Shown here one piece after another: positions 36,796 through 45,063 of a stretch of DNA of 64,000 bases. The notes under the pieces were generated by a model, which ran no database searches, was not told the origin of the DNA, and saw only the letters and a list, made by a program, of their open reading frames with translations. Both the position numbers and the translations under genes were made by a program. Position 1 is the stretch's first letter, and each line of letters opens with the position of its first letter. The DNA is from Eggerthellaceae bacterium (lineage in GTDB: Bacteria; Actinomycetota; Coriobacteriia; Coriobacteriales; Eggerthellaceae), in NCBI GenBank assembly GCA_017511465.1, contig JAFWJU010000017.1:1-64000 (forward strand). Direction: 5' to 3'.

Positions 36796-37115
36796 CTAAA
36801 CGCAAGTTCCTTAGAGCTTGCTCGAAACGCACGCCACGCGGTCGACTTTGTCGACATAAACCAAGTGCTGTTCTGTGCCGTACAGCTCACGTCACGTTTC
36901 GTTTGCGAAGGGGAAAGGTGAGGATTGTCACTCCATGCCGAGGAAACGCTCGACCTCGTCGCAATGGCCTTCGTCGAAAAGGCGGCTGGCATCAAACGCC
37001 CATCGCGTCTCTCCCATCGGCGAATGGGATGTCGCACAAGGAGAAGAGATCGAACTCGAGTTGCTTCGCGGTTTAGAGTGGTTATAAGCTGAAGGGCACC
37101 GGCAAGCGCGTGCGT
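36796..37115. other. Gap with a possible decayed gene
   Basis: No intact gene is supported. One frame reads LHAEETLDLVAMAFVEKAAG (about 36930-36990) and a second, shifted frame then reads PIGEWDVAQGEEIELELLRG up to a TAA at about 37087. The pair looks like a frameshifted gene end, but I could not identify the family. No terminator or promoter stands out. Confidence 0.3.
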
Positions 37116-37604
37116 TTAGCGGATGCGACGTGAATGCTTGCGGCCCTTGCGATGATGCTTGCGGCCCTTCTTCTTGCCGTCAACGCCAGCTTCCTTGCAG
37201 CTGGTGATGAGCTTCTCGCAGATGGCGTCGAGCTGGGCAGCTTCGTCGGCAGAAAGAGCGGACATAATCTGGTTAGCGGCTTCGTTCTGTGCCGTCTCGT
37301 GCTTTTCAGCGAGTTTGCGGCCTTCGTCAGTTAGGGTCACTGTGTACAGCTTCTTCTCATCGGTTTTCTCAATGACCACATAGCCGTTGCGCCTTGCCTT
37401 ACGTACGACATCCTTCAGGGATGCGCGGTTCAGGCCAAGTTTGGACACGAGTTCACGTTGCGAGACCCCGTCGTTTTCAAGCAGCGTGCGCAGGAGGGCA
37501 CCTTGACCGCGCTTGTAGCTTTTAGGCCCGTTTTTGCGCTGCGCCAGGCGGACGAGCTTGCCCGCTTTCTTCATTTTTGCGAGTGTTTTTGCAGAATCGT
37601 TCAT
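37116..37604 (-). CDS. MarR-family winged-helix regulator with His/Lys/Arg-rich tail
   Basis: A 162-residue regulator. The winged helix spans about 35-105 (QGALLRTLLENDGVSQRELVSKLGL, NRASLKDVVRKARRNGYV, KLYTVTLTDEGRKLAEKH). The last ~20 residues are extremely basic and histidine-rich (GKKKGRKHHRKGRKHSRRIR), which could bind nucleic acid or metal; this tail is not part of the MarR fold. The start is ATG 37604 with AAGGA upstream; the frame extends to 37661. It is divergent from mihF across an AT-rich gap. Confidence 0.85.
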   Translation of the reverse strand: MNDSAKTLAKMKKAGKLVRLAQRKNGPKSYKRGQGALLRTLLENDGVSQRELVSKLGLNRASLKDVVRKARRNGYVVIEKTDEKKLYTVTLTDEGRKLAEKHETAQNEAANQIMSALSADEAAQLDAICEKLITSCKEAGVDGKKKGRKHHRKGRKHSRRIR

Positions 37605-37963
37605 AATTTGTCCTTCGTTTCCATATCCGAAAATGTGGGTTTTACATGCGTCATTCCACAATGCGCCGCGTTACTATAGCGCTGGCTTGGTGCGATGATG
37701 CATTTATTCATATAACATTCAATAACAATGTAAAAAACCAGGTCATAGGCAATAATGAATTATTCACGAACATAATTAAAGCGTCATGATTCGTACCAAA
37801 ATGCACCGTTCTATCACGAATATCCATCCAACATATCACCAGCAACCGTTTGTCAGCTGCCTCTTCGCAGATGAACGGGTGAAATGTTGTGTTTGACACA
37901 GAGCGGGCTGTTTCTGTTAGTATGCCTTAGTCAGTATCAACCACAAGTAAAGGAGTTCTGAAC
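37605..37963. promoter_or_regulatory. AT-rich divergent regulatory region between marR and mihF
   Basis: This 359-base gap is far more AT-rich than its surroundings, especially 37690-37850. It holds AATAAT-GA-ATTATT (37751-37764), a perfect small dyad. A candidate mihF promoter has TTGACA (37893-37898) and TAGTAT (37918-37923), but with a long 19-base spacer. A 63-codon minus frame here has only a GTG start and no ribosome-binding site, so I do not call a gene. Confidence 0.4.
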
Positions 37964-38272
37964 ATGGCATTGCCCCAGATGACTGAAGAACAGCGTGCTG
38001 CCGCTCTCGAGAAGGCTAAGGAAACCCGTCGTAAGCGCGCTGAGGTTCGTGAAAAGATCAAGGCCGGTAAGCTGACCGCCAAGAAGGCACTCGCCAAGCG
38101 CGACGACCCCATTTACGGCAAGATCAAGGTTGCGCAGTTTATCGAGTCTTTCCCTGGCTATGGCAAGGCCAAGGCCGAGAAGCTGATGGCCGAGATCGGC
38201 ATCGCCGAAGGCCGCCGTCTGTCCGGCCTGGGCGAGAAGCAGGTTGCCGCCCTTATCGAGGCTCTCGACTAG
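37964..38272 (+). CDS. mihF: Integration host factor, actinobacterial type (mIHF)
   Basis: Nucleoid-associated DNA-binding protein of 102 residues. It resembles mycobacterial mIHF: a Lys/Arg-rich N-terminal helix (AALEKAKETRRKRAEVREKIKAG) followed by the helix-two-turn-helix core (VAQFIESFPGYGKAKAEKLMAEIGI, RRLSGLGEKQVAALI). This family is essentially actinobacterial, which supports the taxonomic placement. The start has AAAGGAG upstream and a strong terminator follows, so it is monocistronic. The Lys codons are strongly AAG-biased, as expected of high expression. Confidence 0.93.
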   Translation: MALPQMTEEQRAAALEKAKETRRKRAEVREKIKAGKLTAKKALAKRDDPIYGKIKVAQFIESFPGYGKAKAEKLMAEIGIAEGRRLSGLGEKQVAALIEALD

Positions 38273-38295
38273 TTCTCAGCGAACAGATAACTATA

Positions 38296-38325
38296 AAGGC
38301 CCTCCCAACGGGAGGGCCTTTTCTT
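38296..38325 (+). terminator. Terminator after mihF
   Basis: AAGGCCCTCCC and GGGAGGGCCTT form an 11-bp stem with a short loop, followed by TTCTT, 24 bases after the stop codon. Confidence 0.88.
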
Positions 38326-38377
38326 AGCTTTCGGAAGGCTTCATGTCACATTTCGTAACGGTTCGTACCGTATTATA

Positions 38378-38444
38378 CCTAAATAAAAAATAATCTAAAT
38401 TTAGGATATTCGTGATTGACCATAATTTAGAAGAAGAATAATAT
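38378..38444 (+). promoter_or_regulatory. modA promoter with upstream dyad
   Basis: CCTAAAT (38378-38384) and ATTTAGG (38399-38405) form an inverted repeat with a 14-base spacer. Directly after come TTGACC (38416-38421), a 17-base spacer containing AGAAGAA, and TAATAT (38439-38444). The element does not resemble the E. coli ModE box. The HTH-PBP regulator at 34399 is the plausible binder, as inference. Confidence 0.6.
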
Positions 38445-38509
38445 TAATTAATCATCCGACGACGAGGAGTTAAGGCGTCGGAAAGGGTAAACAATAGGAA
38501 GGAACGTAC

Positions 38510-39451
38510 ATGAAGCGCATGAAATCAATTCTTGTGGCGATGTGCGCTGTTGCCCTTGTGGCAGCATTCGCGCTCGTCGGATGCTCGTCGGGTTCCGGCT
38601 CGTCGAGCGCTGCGACTAGCTCGTCGGCAGCAAGCACGTCGGCTTCGGCAAGCTCTGCCGCAGCCTCTGGCGAGACCGTCGAGCTGCAGATCTTCGCAGC
38701 CAATTCGCTGACGAAGGCCTTGGCTGAGGCTCAGGACCTCTACACGCAGCAGAACCCCAACGTCACGTTCGCTGACACGCAGTACAAGAGCTCCGGCGAG
38801 CTGAACTCCATGCTCGAGGCTGGCTCCTATGCCGATATCGAGATCACCGCATCCAAGGGCACGATGGACACGGCTGAGGAAGCGGGCTATATCGATCCTG
38901 CGACTCGCCTCACGATGTTCAAGAACGACCTTGTCATCGTCACCAAGGCTGACAACGCCGATATCACCGAGGTCACGCTTGACGATGTTGCCGCCGGCAA
39001 GTACACCATCTGCGTGGGCGACGACTCCGTGCCCGCCGGCAACTATGCCAACCAGTCCCTGAGCACGGTCGGTTGCTTCAACGACCCGGACGGCAAGGTC
39101 GGTTCCGAGAGCGCTGGCAAGGCCAACGGCACTGACGCATATGCCGGCACCCCGATCGAGGGCAAGGTCGTTACCGATACCTCCGTGGGCAATGTCTGCC
39201 AGCATGCCGCTTCCGGCGACGTTGACATCGCCTTCGTGTACACCTCTGACGTCGAGCGCTTCGCCGAGAAGTCTCCGGTCAAGGTCGTCGGCACGGTTCC
39301 CGCCGACACCCACAAGAACATCACCTATCCTGGTGCTGTGTGCGCCCAGTCCAAGAACGCCGAAGCAGCTGCTGCGTTCCTCAACTGGTGCGTGACCGAC
39401 AAGGATTGCGCTGAGATCTGGCAGAAGTGGGGCTTCGAGCTTGCTGCGTAA
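38510..39451 (+). CDS. modA: Molybdate ABC transporter, substrate-binding lipoprotein
   Basis: Extracellular molybdate/tungstate-binding protein, 313 residues. A signal peptide ends in the lipobox LVGC (Cys25), followed by a Ser/Ala linker. The mature domain starts ELQIFAANSLTKALAEAQDLY, typical of ModA, with the KSSGELNSMLEAGSYADIEITASKGTMD, VGDDSVPAGNYANQSL and DIAFVYTSDV segments. The start may be ATG 38510 or ATG 38519 (MKSI). It leads modA-modB-modC, with a hairpin between modA and modB that would reduce downstream transcription. Confidence 0.94.
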   Translation: MKRMKSILVAMCAVALVAAFALVGCSSGSGSSSAATSSSAASTSASASSAAASGETVELQIFAANSLTKALAEAQDLYTQQNPNVTFADTQYKSSGELNSMLEAGSYADIEITASKGTMDTAEEAGYIDPATRLTMFKNDLVIVTKADNADITEVTLDDVAAGKYTICVGDDSVPAGNYANQSLSTVGCFNDPDGKVGSESAGKANGTDAYAGTPIEGKVVTDTSVGNVCQHAASGDVDIAFVYTSDVERFAEKSPVKVVGTVPADTHKNITYPGAVCAQSKNAEAAAAFLNWCVTDKDCAEIWQKWGFELAA

Positions 39452-39504
39452 AGCTGCTGGATAATACCAATCTACGATACGAATATTCTAAGACTGGTAC
39501 AATA

Positions 39505-39535
39505 AGAGGGGCCGGAAGACCGGCCCCTCTTTTGG
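39505..39535 (+). terminator. Hairpin between modA and modB, likely attenuating terminator
   Basis: AGAGGGGCCGG / CCGGCCCCTCT with loop AAGA is followed by TTTT. It is only 14 bases before modB, so partial read-through would give more ModA than ModB/ModC. Confidence 0.8.
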
Positions 39536-39549
39536 ATAAAGGAACGCCC

Positions 39550-40932
39550 ATGCGAAAACGCATCTTCCCAGTGGCCGTTGCGCTCATGTTGGCGTGCGCC
39601 TTCTTGGTTGCGCCAACGGCATACGCGGCTGATATCGAACCGATGAGCTCCACTAAGTCAGATGTGAGCGCCGATGACGTGACAGTGTCGGCAGACGCCG
39701 ACGATCTGGCAGCTGTCATTGACGGATGCGCGTTTGCTTTGGGCGATTTCCAGCGTGCCAGCAAAGGGTCGAATCGCGACATCGATGGAGAATACCGCGG
39801 ATACGCTTACTACATCGGCAACAAATCCGACACGCTCATGTACATGGTAACCAGCGATACCGTCATGGTGTACGTAGACCCGGCTGCCGCGAAAGCTGCA
39901 GGATTCGACCTGTCCTCGCAAGACGACCTTTCCCAACTGCAACGACTAATCGTTAAGCTCGATGCGACAGCCGGTGGCGGTGGGGCCCTCATCGGCGAGA
40001 AAGCCACGTGGTATTTCACCGAACAGCAGGAAAACGAACTCGATGGGGTGTTGTACAAGTTCAACCAGGAAATTGACGGCAGCGCGTACAACTTGATTGT
40101 CGGCGAGGACGGCAGCGACGTAACCGATACGGCTAACGCCAACTACGTGCAGACGTCGTTCGGATGCTTTGCGGCGCTTATGCCGGCAAGCGAGGCGGTT
40201 ATCGCAGCAGAGCCCACATGGTTCGAGTCTTTGGGCGTGTTCATGTCGAAACTCGACTGGTCGCCGTTGTTCGTCACGTTGCGCACGACGTTCACGGCAA
40301 TCGTGTTCATTTTCCTCTTGGGCTTGGCAGCAGCGTATTTCTGCCTGCATCGCTCGCCCAAGTTCCGCAACATCTTCGACACCATCTTCACCATACCAAT
40401 GGTGCTTCCGCCCACGGTTTGCGGTTTCTTGCTGCTGTTGGCGTTGGGTAGCAACACGGCGTTGGGCCAATGGTTCATCGACATAGGGTTCCCGCTCATC
40501 TTCAGCTGGCCCGCAACGGTCATCGCCGCCGTGGTCGTGGCATTCCCGCTGATGTACCGCGGTGCGCTCGGTGCATTTGACAATCTGGATCCCAACATGC
40601 TTGACGCGGCGCGTACGCTCGGTTGGTCCGAGTCGAAGATTTTCTTCAAGCTCATGCTGCCGCTGTCGTGGTCGTCGATTGCCGCCAGCACGGTGCTTGC
40701 GTTTGCCCGTGCACTCGGCGAGTTCGGCGCCACGTTGTTCTTAGCGGGCAATTACCTGGGCATCACGCGCACAATCCCAATCGCCATCTACTTTGAGTGG
40801 ATGAACGGCAACACCGATATCGCCATCTTCTGGACCATCATCCTGGTCATTTTCAGCTTCATCGTCATCATGTTCATCAACCTTTGGTCGCAACATACGA
40901 CGCGTTACCGGAAGGGGGCGGTTGAAGAATGA
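39550..40932 (+). CDS. modB: Molybdate ABC transporter permease with an N-terminal extracytoplasmic domain
   Basis: A 460-residue product. The C-terminal ~220 residues are a normal ModB permease (TTFTAIVFIFLLGLAAAYF, PMVLPPTVCGFLLLL, the EAA-like loop GALGAFDNLDPNMLDAARTLGWSE, RALGEFGATLFLAG). In front lie a cleavable-looking signal peptide (MRKRIFPVAVALMLACAFLV..AYA, 1-26) and ~200 residues predicted outside the cell (YRGYAYYIGNKSDTLMYMV, ENELDGVLYKFNQEIDG). Ordinary ModB has no such domain. The start is ATG 39550 with AAAGGAA upstream. It overlaps modC by four bases (ATGA). Confidence 0.9.
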   Translation: MRKRIFPVAVALMLACAFLVAPTAYAADIEPMSSTKSDVSADDVTVSADADDLAAVIDGCAFALGDFQRASKGSNRDIDGEYRGYAYYIGNKSDTLMYMVTSDTVMVYVDPAAAKAAGFDLSSQDDLSQLQRLIVKLDATAGGGGALIGEKATWYFTEQQENELDGVLYKFNQEIDGSAYNLIVGEDGSDVTDTANANYVQTSFGCFAALMPASEAVIAAEPTWFESLGVFMSKLDWSPLFVTLRTTFTAIVFIFLLGLAAAYFCLHRSPKFRNIFDTIFTIPMVLPPTVCGFLLLLALGSNTALGQWFIDIGFPLIFSWPATVIAAVVVAFPLMYRGALGAFDNLDPNMLDAARTLGWSESKIFFKLMLPLSWSSIAASTVLAFARALGEFGATLFLAGNYLGITRTIPIAIYFEWMNGNTDIAIFWTIILVIFSFIVIMFINLWSQHTTRYRKGAVEE

Positions 40933-42047
40933 CGCTCGAAGTCGACATCAAGAAGACGTTTGGATCGTATTCCCTCGACGTCAGCTTCAAGGCCGAAGAC
41001 GAGGTGTTCGGCCTACTCGGCGCCTCCGGTTGCGGCAAGTCGCTGACGATGCGCTCCATTGCGGGAATCGAGACGCCCGACGAGGGCCGCATTGTGGTGA
41101 ACGGCCAGGTGTTCTTCGACAGCGAGCAGGGCATCAACCTGAAGCCGCAAGAACGCAAGACCGCCCTGCTGTTCCAAAACTACATGCTGTTCCCCAATCT
41201 GACGGTCGAGCAGAACGTGGCTGCGGGCATCCCCAAGGAAACGCCGAAAAGCGAGCGCGACGTCATCGTCGCCGAAGAGCTGCAGCGCTTCGATGTGGCG
41301 GCATTTGCCAAACGCTATCCCGCCCAGCTTTCGGGTGGCCAGCAACAGCGCGTGGCGTTGGCGCGCATGCTGGCGGCACGCCCCGGCATTCTCATGCTCG
41401 ACGAGCCGTTTTCGGCGCTTGATTCGCATTTGAAGAGCGTGTTGGAACAAAACCTCACGGGATTGTTCGAGCTCTTCGAAGGCACCATCTTGTACGTGAG
41501 CCACGACATCGACGAGGCGGTGCGCTTTTGCGACACCATCGCGGTCATGGAGCAGGGCAAGCTGATGGAAATCGATAAGGGCCGCGAGCTCATCGAGAAC
41601 CCGAAGAGCCTTGCCGGCATCAAATTAGGCGGCTGCAAGAATGCGCCTGATGCCGTGTACGTCGACGACCATACGGTGTACTGTCCCCAGTGGGGTGTCG
41701 AGATTCGCACGAGCCAGGTAGTGCCAAAGGACGTGAAGGCCATCGGCTTGCGCGCATTCAACCTTTCGCTTGCCGATGGGCCTGGCGAAGGCGTGTACCG
41801 CATGCGAGTCGACCGCGTAAGCGATTCGCGTTTCGACCGCATGGCGCTGTTGGAGTTTCTTGATCGACGCGAAGACGCCGACGAGCTCGTGGGTGCTTCC
41901 GAACAGGAAATGCACTACCTGCACCAACGTGTGTTCTGGCGCATTGATGCCGGTGTGGGCAAGAGCGGTTGGGACGAGTTGCCCAACAGGGGCGATGAGC
42001 TGTGGGTGCGCATTCCCGAAGGCAAGATCTACATCGTGAACAAGTAA
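40929..42047 (+). CDS. modC: Molybdate ABC transporter ATP-binding protein
   Basis: ATPase of the Mod importer, 372 residues. Walker A GASGCGKS, Q-loop LLFQNYMLFPNLTVEQNVA, signature LSGGQQQRVALARM, Walker B GILMLDEPFSALDSHL and H-loop SHDIDEAVRFCD are all present. A C-terminal ~130-residue regulatory part (DDHTVYCPQWGVEIR, GVYRMRVDRVSDSRFDRMALLEF) replaces the usual Mop/TOBE domain and is only loosely TOBE-like. The ATG overlaps the modB stop, so the two are translationally coupled. Convergent nth follows. Confidence 0.93.
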   Translation: MTLEVDIKKTFGSYSLDVSFKAEDEVFGLLGASGCGKSLTMRSIAGIETPDEGRIVVNGQVFFDSEQGINLKPQERKTALLFQNYMLFPNLTVEQNVAAGIPKETPKSERDVIVAEELQRFDVAAFAKRYPAQLSGGQQQRVALARMLAARPGILMLDEPFSALDSHLKSVLEQNLTGLFELFEGTILYVSHDIDEAVRFCDTIAVMEQGKLMEIDKGRELIENPKSLAGIKLGGCKNAPDAVYVDDHTVYCPQWGVEIRTSQVVPKDVKAIGLRAFNLSLADGPGEGVYRMRVDRVSDSRFDRMALLEFLDRREDADELVGASEQEMHYLHQRVFWRIDAGVGKSGWDELPNRGDELWVRIPEGKIYIVNK

Positions 42048-42096
42048 TCGCCCGTCACGGACAAATGGAGCAGGGGACGGGTTTTTGTTCCACGTT

Positions 42097-42750
42097 CTAC
42101 TTACCGCAACTCGGGCACAGGTCTGCGAGGAAGCAGCTGTCGCAGGCTGGTTTCTTGGCGTTGCAGATTTGGCGACCGAACAAGATCCATTGGTGGTTCA
42201 CGGGCTCCCAAAGCTCTTGGGGAATAATCTTCAGCAGGTCCTGCTCGGTCTTGCTCGCGTCTTTGGCGTTCGACAGCTTCAGCTTATGGGCGATGCGGAA
42301 CACGTGCGTGTCCACGGCGATGCCCTCCACAATGCCGAATCCGGCGTTCATCACGATGTTTGCAGTTTTGCGACCCACACCTGGCAATCGTTGCAGGTCT
42401 TCGTAGGTGTGCGGCACTTCACCGCCGAATTCGCCGAGCACCATCTGCGCGCATTTGATGCAGTTCGCTGCCTTCGTGCGGAAGAAGCCGATGGAATGCA
42501 AGATGTCGGCAACATCGTCGACGTTAGCCGAAGCCAAGTCTTCGATGGCGGGGTAGCGCTGCCACAATACCGGCGTCACCTTGTTCACGGCGGCATCGGT
42601 CGTTTGCGCCGATAGCAGCACGGCAATGGTCAAACGGAACGGGTCGCCTCCGAAATCGAGCGCTGGCTGGGCGTTGGGATAATGCTCGCCCATGCGCTCG
42701 CAAACGGCCAAAGCGCGTTCCCGTTTAGCTTTCATCGATTCGCGTGGCAT
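42097..42750 (-). CDS. nth: Endonuclease III
   Basis: DNA glycosylase/AP lyase for oxidised pyrimidines, 217 residues. Markers: LLSAQTTDAAVNKVTPVL, the HhH motif LQRLPGVGRKTANIV with catalytic Lys, VDTHVFRIAHKL with catalytic Asp, and a C-terminal four-Cys cluster (CNAKKPACDSCFLADLC) for [4Fe-4S]. The start is ATG 42750 behind AGGAGA; the frame runs on to 42915 but has no family residues. It lies downstream of engB on the same strand, 32 bases apart. Confidence 0.95.
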   Translation of the reverse strand: MPRESMKAKRERALAVCERMGEHYPNAQPALDFGGDPFRLTIAVLLSAQTTDAAVNKVTPVLWQRYPAIEDLASANVDDVADILHSIGFFRTKAANCIKCAQMVLGEFGGEVPHTYEDLQRLPGVGRKTANIVMNAGFGIVEGIAVDTHVFRIAHKLKLSNAKDASKTEQDLLKIIPQELWEPVNHQWILFGRQICNAKKPACDSCFLADLCPSCGK

Positions 42751-42782
42751 ATGCTCTCCTGGTGTCGGGCAACCACTTAGCT

Positions 42783-43376
42783 TTACTGAATGCTCTTGGC
42801 TATTTCGCGGCGCAGCTCGTCCATGCCGCTTTTCTTGAGAGAGGACGTGATGACCATGGGCACCTCGTCGGGGAGATTCAGTTGGCGGCGAATGGCGCTG
42901 CGCTGCTGCAGGCACTTCGACTTGGAAAGCTTGTCGCCTTTGGTCAGCACGACGAGGAAGGGCAGTTCGGCTTCCTGAAGGAAGCCGATCATGTTCTCGT
43001 CAAGGTCGCTTGCGGGGTGGCGGATGTCAACCAGCGAGCAGACGAGCGCGAAATTGCGCTCTTGGTTGAAATAGCCCTCGATGAGCTCGGCCCACCGCTC
43101 ACGCTCGCTTTTCGACACTTTGGCGAAGCCGTAACCCGGCAAGTCGACGAAGCGCGCGTCGTCGGTCAGGAAGAAGTTGATGGTCGACGTCTTGCCCGGC
43201 GTCTGCGACACCTTTGCCAGTCCCTTGCGGTTGAAAAGCGTGTTGAGCAGCGACGACTTGCCGACGTTCGATCGGCCGGCGAACGCTATTTCGGGCAGGG
43301 TCGAAGGCGGTAGTTGTTTTGACGTGCCGAACGAGCGCTCGAATTGCACCTTGTTGAAATTCACGGGACACCTCAT
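42783..43376 (-). CDS. engB: Ribosome-assembly GTPase EngB (YihA/YsxC)
   Basis: Essential GTPase for 50S biogenesis, 197 residues from ATG 43376. P-loop FAGRSNVGKSSLLNTLF, switch KTSTINFF, DLPGYGFAKVSKSERERW, VDIRHPASDLD and the specificity motif LTKGDKLSK are present. The start is not certain: MRCPVNFNK at 43376 fits the family length, while ATG 43406 and 43463 are in frame upstream; none has a strong ribosome-binding site. It is divergent from moaA. Confidence 0.94.
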   Translation of the reverse strand: MRCPVNFNKVQFERSFGTSKQLPPSTLPEIAFAGRSNVGKSSLLNTLFNRKGLAKVSQTPGKTSTINFFLTDDARFVDLPGYGFAKVSKSERERWAELIEGYFNQERNFALVCSLVDIRHPASDLDENMIGFLQEAELPFLVVLTKGDKLSKSKCLQQRSAIRRQLNLPDEVPMVITSSLKKSGMDELRREIAKSIQ

Positions 43377-43551
43377 TACTGCGGCTTTCTGTTGGCATTC
43401 TATCATGCCCTGCAACAGGCTCTTTTTCGTGGAAGGGAGTCGGTTCGTGGCGAAACGTGACAAAAGCTATGCATTGCGAAGATTATATCTAGCAAAGAAT
43501 GAATCAAGCAGCTACACTGAGGTCTCGAACATTTCGAAGGGCGAGGAAGCC

Positions 43552-44556
43552 ATGAAGGATAGCCACGGACGGGTAATCGATTACCTACGCATATCGCTAA
43601 CGGACAAGTGCAATTTCAGGTGCATTTACTGCATGCCTGCAGATGGCGTGCAGCCGATGGGGCATGACGAGCTCCTGCGAATCGAAGAAATCGAAACCAT
43701 CGCGCGCGTTGCGACGCGAATCGGCATTCGCAGCGTGCGCCTGACAGGCGGCGAGCCGCTCGTGCGCAAGGGCGTTGTCGACCTGGTCGCCTCGCTGCAC
43801 GACATGGACGGTATCGTAAACGTGTCCATGACCACGAACGGCGTGTTGTTGCCCGATATGGCTGCCGACTTGAAAGCCGCCGGCCTTTCGCGCGTCAACA
43901 TCTCGCTCGACACGCTCGACCCCGAGCAGTTCACGTACATCACGCGCGTGGGCAGGCTCGAATCCACGCTCAGGGGCATCGACGCGGCGCTAGAAGCGGG
44001 CTTCAACCCCGTGAAGATCAACGCCGTCACCGTGCGCCGCCTTAACCAGGATTTCCTGGCATTCGCGAAGCTTTCCATCGACAGGCCGTTGCATGTGCGC
44101 TTCATCGAGTACATGCCCGTAGGCGAGTCGACGGGTTCCGATGGTACGGGATGGGATCGCTCAGACGTCATTCCCAGCGAGGAACTGCTCGGTATCATCA
44201 ATGAACGCGCCGTCGCCGAGGGCCTGCCCGAACTCGTTTCGACAGGGGACGACGGCAAGCCGATTGGCTGGGGTCCCGCGCGGTACTACGAGTTCCCGGG
44301 CGCCAAGGGCACGGTCGGCTTCATCTCGCCGTTATCGCGCCATTTCTGCAGCCAGTGCAACCGCCTGCGCCTGACAGCTGACGGCAAGCTGCGCCCGTGC
44401 CTGTTCTCGGATCGCGAAATTGACGTGCGATCGGCGTTGCGCAAAGGTGGGGAAGACGCCGTGTACGACTGTTTCCTGGAGGCCCTCAACATGAAGCCCG
44501 ACGATCATCATGATAAGGTGGGCACCGAACGCAACATGTCCCAAATCGGAGGTTAA
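43552..44556 (+). CDS. moaA: GTP 3',8-cyclase MoaA
   Basis: Radical-SAM enzyme of the first step of molybdenum cofactor synthesis, 334 residues. The N-terminal SAM cluster motif CNFRCIYC (Cys20, 24, 27), the GGEPLVRKG motif, the C-terminal cluster cysteines CSQCNRLRLTADGKLRPC, and the conserved C-terminal Gly-Gly are all present. The start is ATG 43552 behind GAGGAA. moaC follows two bases later. The enzyme works with MoaC to yield cPMP, linking this cluster to the modABC importer. Confidence 0.95.
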   Translation: MKDSHGRVIDYLRISLTDKCNFRCIYCMPADGVQPMGHDELLRIEEIETIARVATRIGIRSVRLTGGEPLVRKGVVDLVASLHDMDGIVNVSMTTNGVLLPDMAADLKAAGLSRVNISLDTLDPEQFTYITRVGRLESTLRGIDAALEAGFNPVKINAVTVRRLNQDFLAFAKLSIDRPLHVRFIEYMPVGESTGSDGTGWDRSDVIPSEELLGIINERAVAEGLPELVSTGDDGKPIGWGPARYYEFPGAKGTVGFISPLSRHFCSQCNRLRLTADGKLRPCLFSDREIDVRSALRKGGEDAVYDCFLEALNMKPDDHHDKVGTERNMSQIGG

Positions 44557-44558
44557 CG

Positions 44559-45062
44559 ATGTCTGACGAGCAGAAACTCACCCACATCGACGAAAAGGGC
44601 GACGTGCGCATGGTCGATGTGTCGGCCAAGCCCGATACCGAGCGCATTGCGGTGGCTGAAGGCTTCATTGCCATGCACCAGGAAACGCTCGACCTGATTG
44701 TCGAGGGTAAAGCCGCGAAGGGCGACGTGCTGGCATGCGCGCGCGTGGCAGGCGTCATGGCTGCCAAGCAGACGTCGAGCCTCATTCCGATGTGCCATCC
44801 GCTGAACATCACGAAGGCCAAGGTCGATTGCGAACCGGTGCAAGCTGGCCAGCGCGAAGACGGCCGTGTGGGCATCCATATCACCACGACATGCGGTGTC
44901 ACGGGCAAGACTGGCATCGAGATGGAGGCGCTCACGGCAGCCAGCATCGCGTGCTTGACGGTGTACGACATGTGCAAGGCCGTCGACCGCGGCATGGAGA
45001 TCATGGACGTGCGCCTGCTGAAGAAAGACGGCGGCAAAACCGGCTTGTGGCTAAGGGATTAG
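44559..45062 (+). CDS. moaC: Cyclic pyranopterin monophosphate synthase MoaC
   Basis: Converts the MoaA product to cPMP. The 167-residue product has LTHIDEKGDVRMVDVSAK, the KGDVLACARVAGVMAAKQTSSLIPMCHPLNITKAKVD block with the catalytic CHPL, MEALTAASIACLTVYDMCKAVDRGM and a C-terminal LLKKDGGKTG. It is tightly coupled to moaA, with the next gene starting one base after its stop codon region. Confidence 0.96.
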   Translation: MSDEQKLTHIDEKGDVRMVDVSAKPDTERIAVAEGFIAMHQETLDLIVEGKAAKGDVLACARVAGVMAAKQTSSLIPMCHPLNITKAKVDCEPVQAGQREDGRVGIHITTTCGVTGKTGIEMEALTAASIACLTVYDMCKAVDRGMEIMDVRLLKKDGGKTGLWLRD

Positions 45063-45063
45063 C

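Noticed and set aside
37708-37899. A 63-codon minus frame between marR and mihF
   Set aside because: GTG start without ribosome-binding site in an AT-rich regulatory gap; it overlaps the mihF promoter.
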